Source of the DNA: Bacillota bacterium
GTDB taxonomy: Bacteria > Bacillota > Clostridia > Peptostreptococcales > Anaerovoracaceae
Assembly (NCBI GenBank): GCA_905372035.1
Contig: CAJPNN010000072.1
Location: forward strand, 1 to 5,895
Direction: 5' to 3'
DNA: 5,895 nucleotides
Below the pieces are notes generated by a model, which was given only the letters and a program-made list of their open reading frames with translations, did not search any database and was not told the DNA's origin. Position numbers and translations under genes: made by a program. Below, in pieces: positions 5,635 to 5,895 of the stretch. Position 1 is the stretch's first letter; each line of letters starts with the position of its first letter.

Positions 5635-5804
5635 GTTGCTTGTTTTTCAAAATTAGAGAGTCAATAGATATAAAAAGATACTTGACAAAACGCTTCATGT
5701 CATGTGTAGCAACAAGAACGGTTGTACTTCTTATCATATAACGGGTGGTGAGCAATTAAATTAGGAGCTATAAATTTGAGGTGAAATTCTTGATATTTCG
5801 GTAA
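5635..5804. other. Non-coding stretch with possible gene remnants
   Basis: No gene is supportable here. On the + strand one frame is open from 5657 to TAG at 5762-5764 and ends HITGGEQLN, but lacks a start with a binding site. A second frame over the same bases reads KRFMSCVATRTVVLLII before a TAA. The - strand has a 41-codon frame (5737 down to 5612) reading TTVLVATHDMKRF without a binding site, and it ends inside the terminator. These may be decayed coding DNA or chance. A TTGACA at 5682-5687 lacks a good -10 box at the right distance. Confidence 0.4.
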
Positions 5805-5819
5805 TTTATATTTTATAAT
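5790..5819 (+). promoter_or_regulatory. Possible promoter near the right edge
   Basis: TTGATA (5790-5795) is followed after 18 nt by a perfect TATAAT (5814-5819). It would drive transcription rightward out of the window from about 5826, through the repeat unit. The -10 box is part of the first copy of the edge repeat, and the second copy has its own TATAAT (5880-5885) but without a good -35 box, so the match could be a by-product of the AT-rich repeat. Confidence 0.35.
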
Positions 5820-5895
5820 AACTATATTGCTAAGAAAAAAAGATTGTGAAGAACCGTATTGAGCCTGTCTTTTATATTTTATAATGACTATATTG
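5805..5895. repeat. Two 25-nt direct repeats 66 nt apart, reaching the window edge
   Basis: The 25-nt sequence beginning TTTATATTTTATAAT at 5805-5829 recurs at 5871-5895 with a single A/G difference at its 15th base. Sequence to the left of each copy is unrelated, so the repeat boundary is sharp. The second copy is cut by the window end, so the full repeat length is unknown (25 nt or more). The 41-nt interval is not itself repeated. A unit of 66 nt equals the 36-nt repeat plus 30-nt spacer typical of type II CRISPR arrays, and the mismatch could mark a degenerate terminal repeat. Two copies, no cas gene and an unfamiliar AT-rich sequence keep this open; a duplicated promoter region or other short repeat is also possible. 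Confidence 0.6.

Noticed and set aside
5682..5710. Promoter from TTGACA at 5682-5687
   Set aside because: The hexamer 17 nt downstream is TGTAGC, a poor -10 box, and no gene follows at a reasonable distance.
5612..5737. 41-codon - strand frame containing TTVLVATHDMKRF
   Set aside because: There is no Shine-Dalgarno sequence before its ATG, it runs into the + strand terminator stem, and the match to ABC ATPases is too short to support a gene.

Overview
The window looks like chromosomal DNA of a low-GC Gram-positive bacterium (Bacillota; Clostridia or Tissierellia is my best guess). This rests on the AT-rich composition, strong GGAGG-type ribosome binding sites before nearly every gene, frequent AGA/AGG and ATA codons, and T-tailed hairpin terminators. 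All genes I can support are on the + strand. No rRNA, tRNA, transposase or integrase gene is visible.

Region 1 (1-3707) is a two-gene operon for a heterodimeric exporter-fold ABC transporter. Each gene encodes a fused membrane domain plus ATPase. The second gene starts inside the end of the first (8-nt overlap), and both ATPase domains keep all catalytic motifs. The first subunit has an ADPENE D-loop that I associate with the YbtP/YbtQ and IrtA/IrtB siderophore-uptake group, so a role in metallophore or metal handling is the leading guess. Upstream lies a TTGACT/TATAAA promoter with GTTTCAG repeats one helical turn apart next to its -35 box, which looks like an activator site.

Region 2 (3708-4322) is mostly non-coding. 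It holds a terminator-like hairpin (3888-3935), a 50-nt hairpin with matching 9-nt ends (4031-4080) and a well-supported 37-codon membrane-peptide gene (4100-4213). A possible promoter and a possible 16-codon leader peptide lie just before the next gene.

Region 3 (4323-5548) is visibly more AT-rich than the transporter genes. It encodes a 147-aa cysteine-rich protein of unknown function, a 49-aa protein, and a 185-aa cyclase-family metal-hydrolase-like protein. The 49-aa gene overlaps the cyclase gene by 11 nt, which suggests translational coupling. The cyclase keeps the HxGTHxD core but lacks two expected histidines. A degenerate ~23-nt direct repeat, with copies 800 nt apart, flanks the 49-aa/cyclase pair.

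Region 4 (5549-5895) is non-coding as far as I can support. It starts with consecutive, partly exclusive hairpins ending in a good terminator (5602-5634). At the far end a 25-nt AT-rich sequence occurs twice, 66 nt apart, and the second copy stops at the window edge. That spacing would fit a 36-nt repeat plus 30-nt spacer CRISPR unit, but two copies are not proof. No complete new system is demonstrated. The best leads are the edge repeat, the coupled small protein/variant cyclase, the cysteine-rich protein and the hairpin-preceded membrane peptide.
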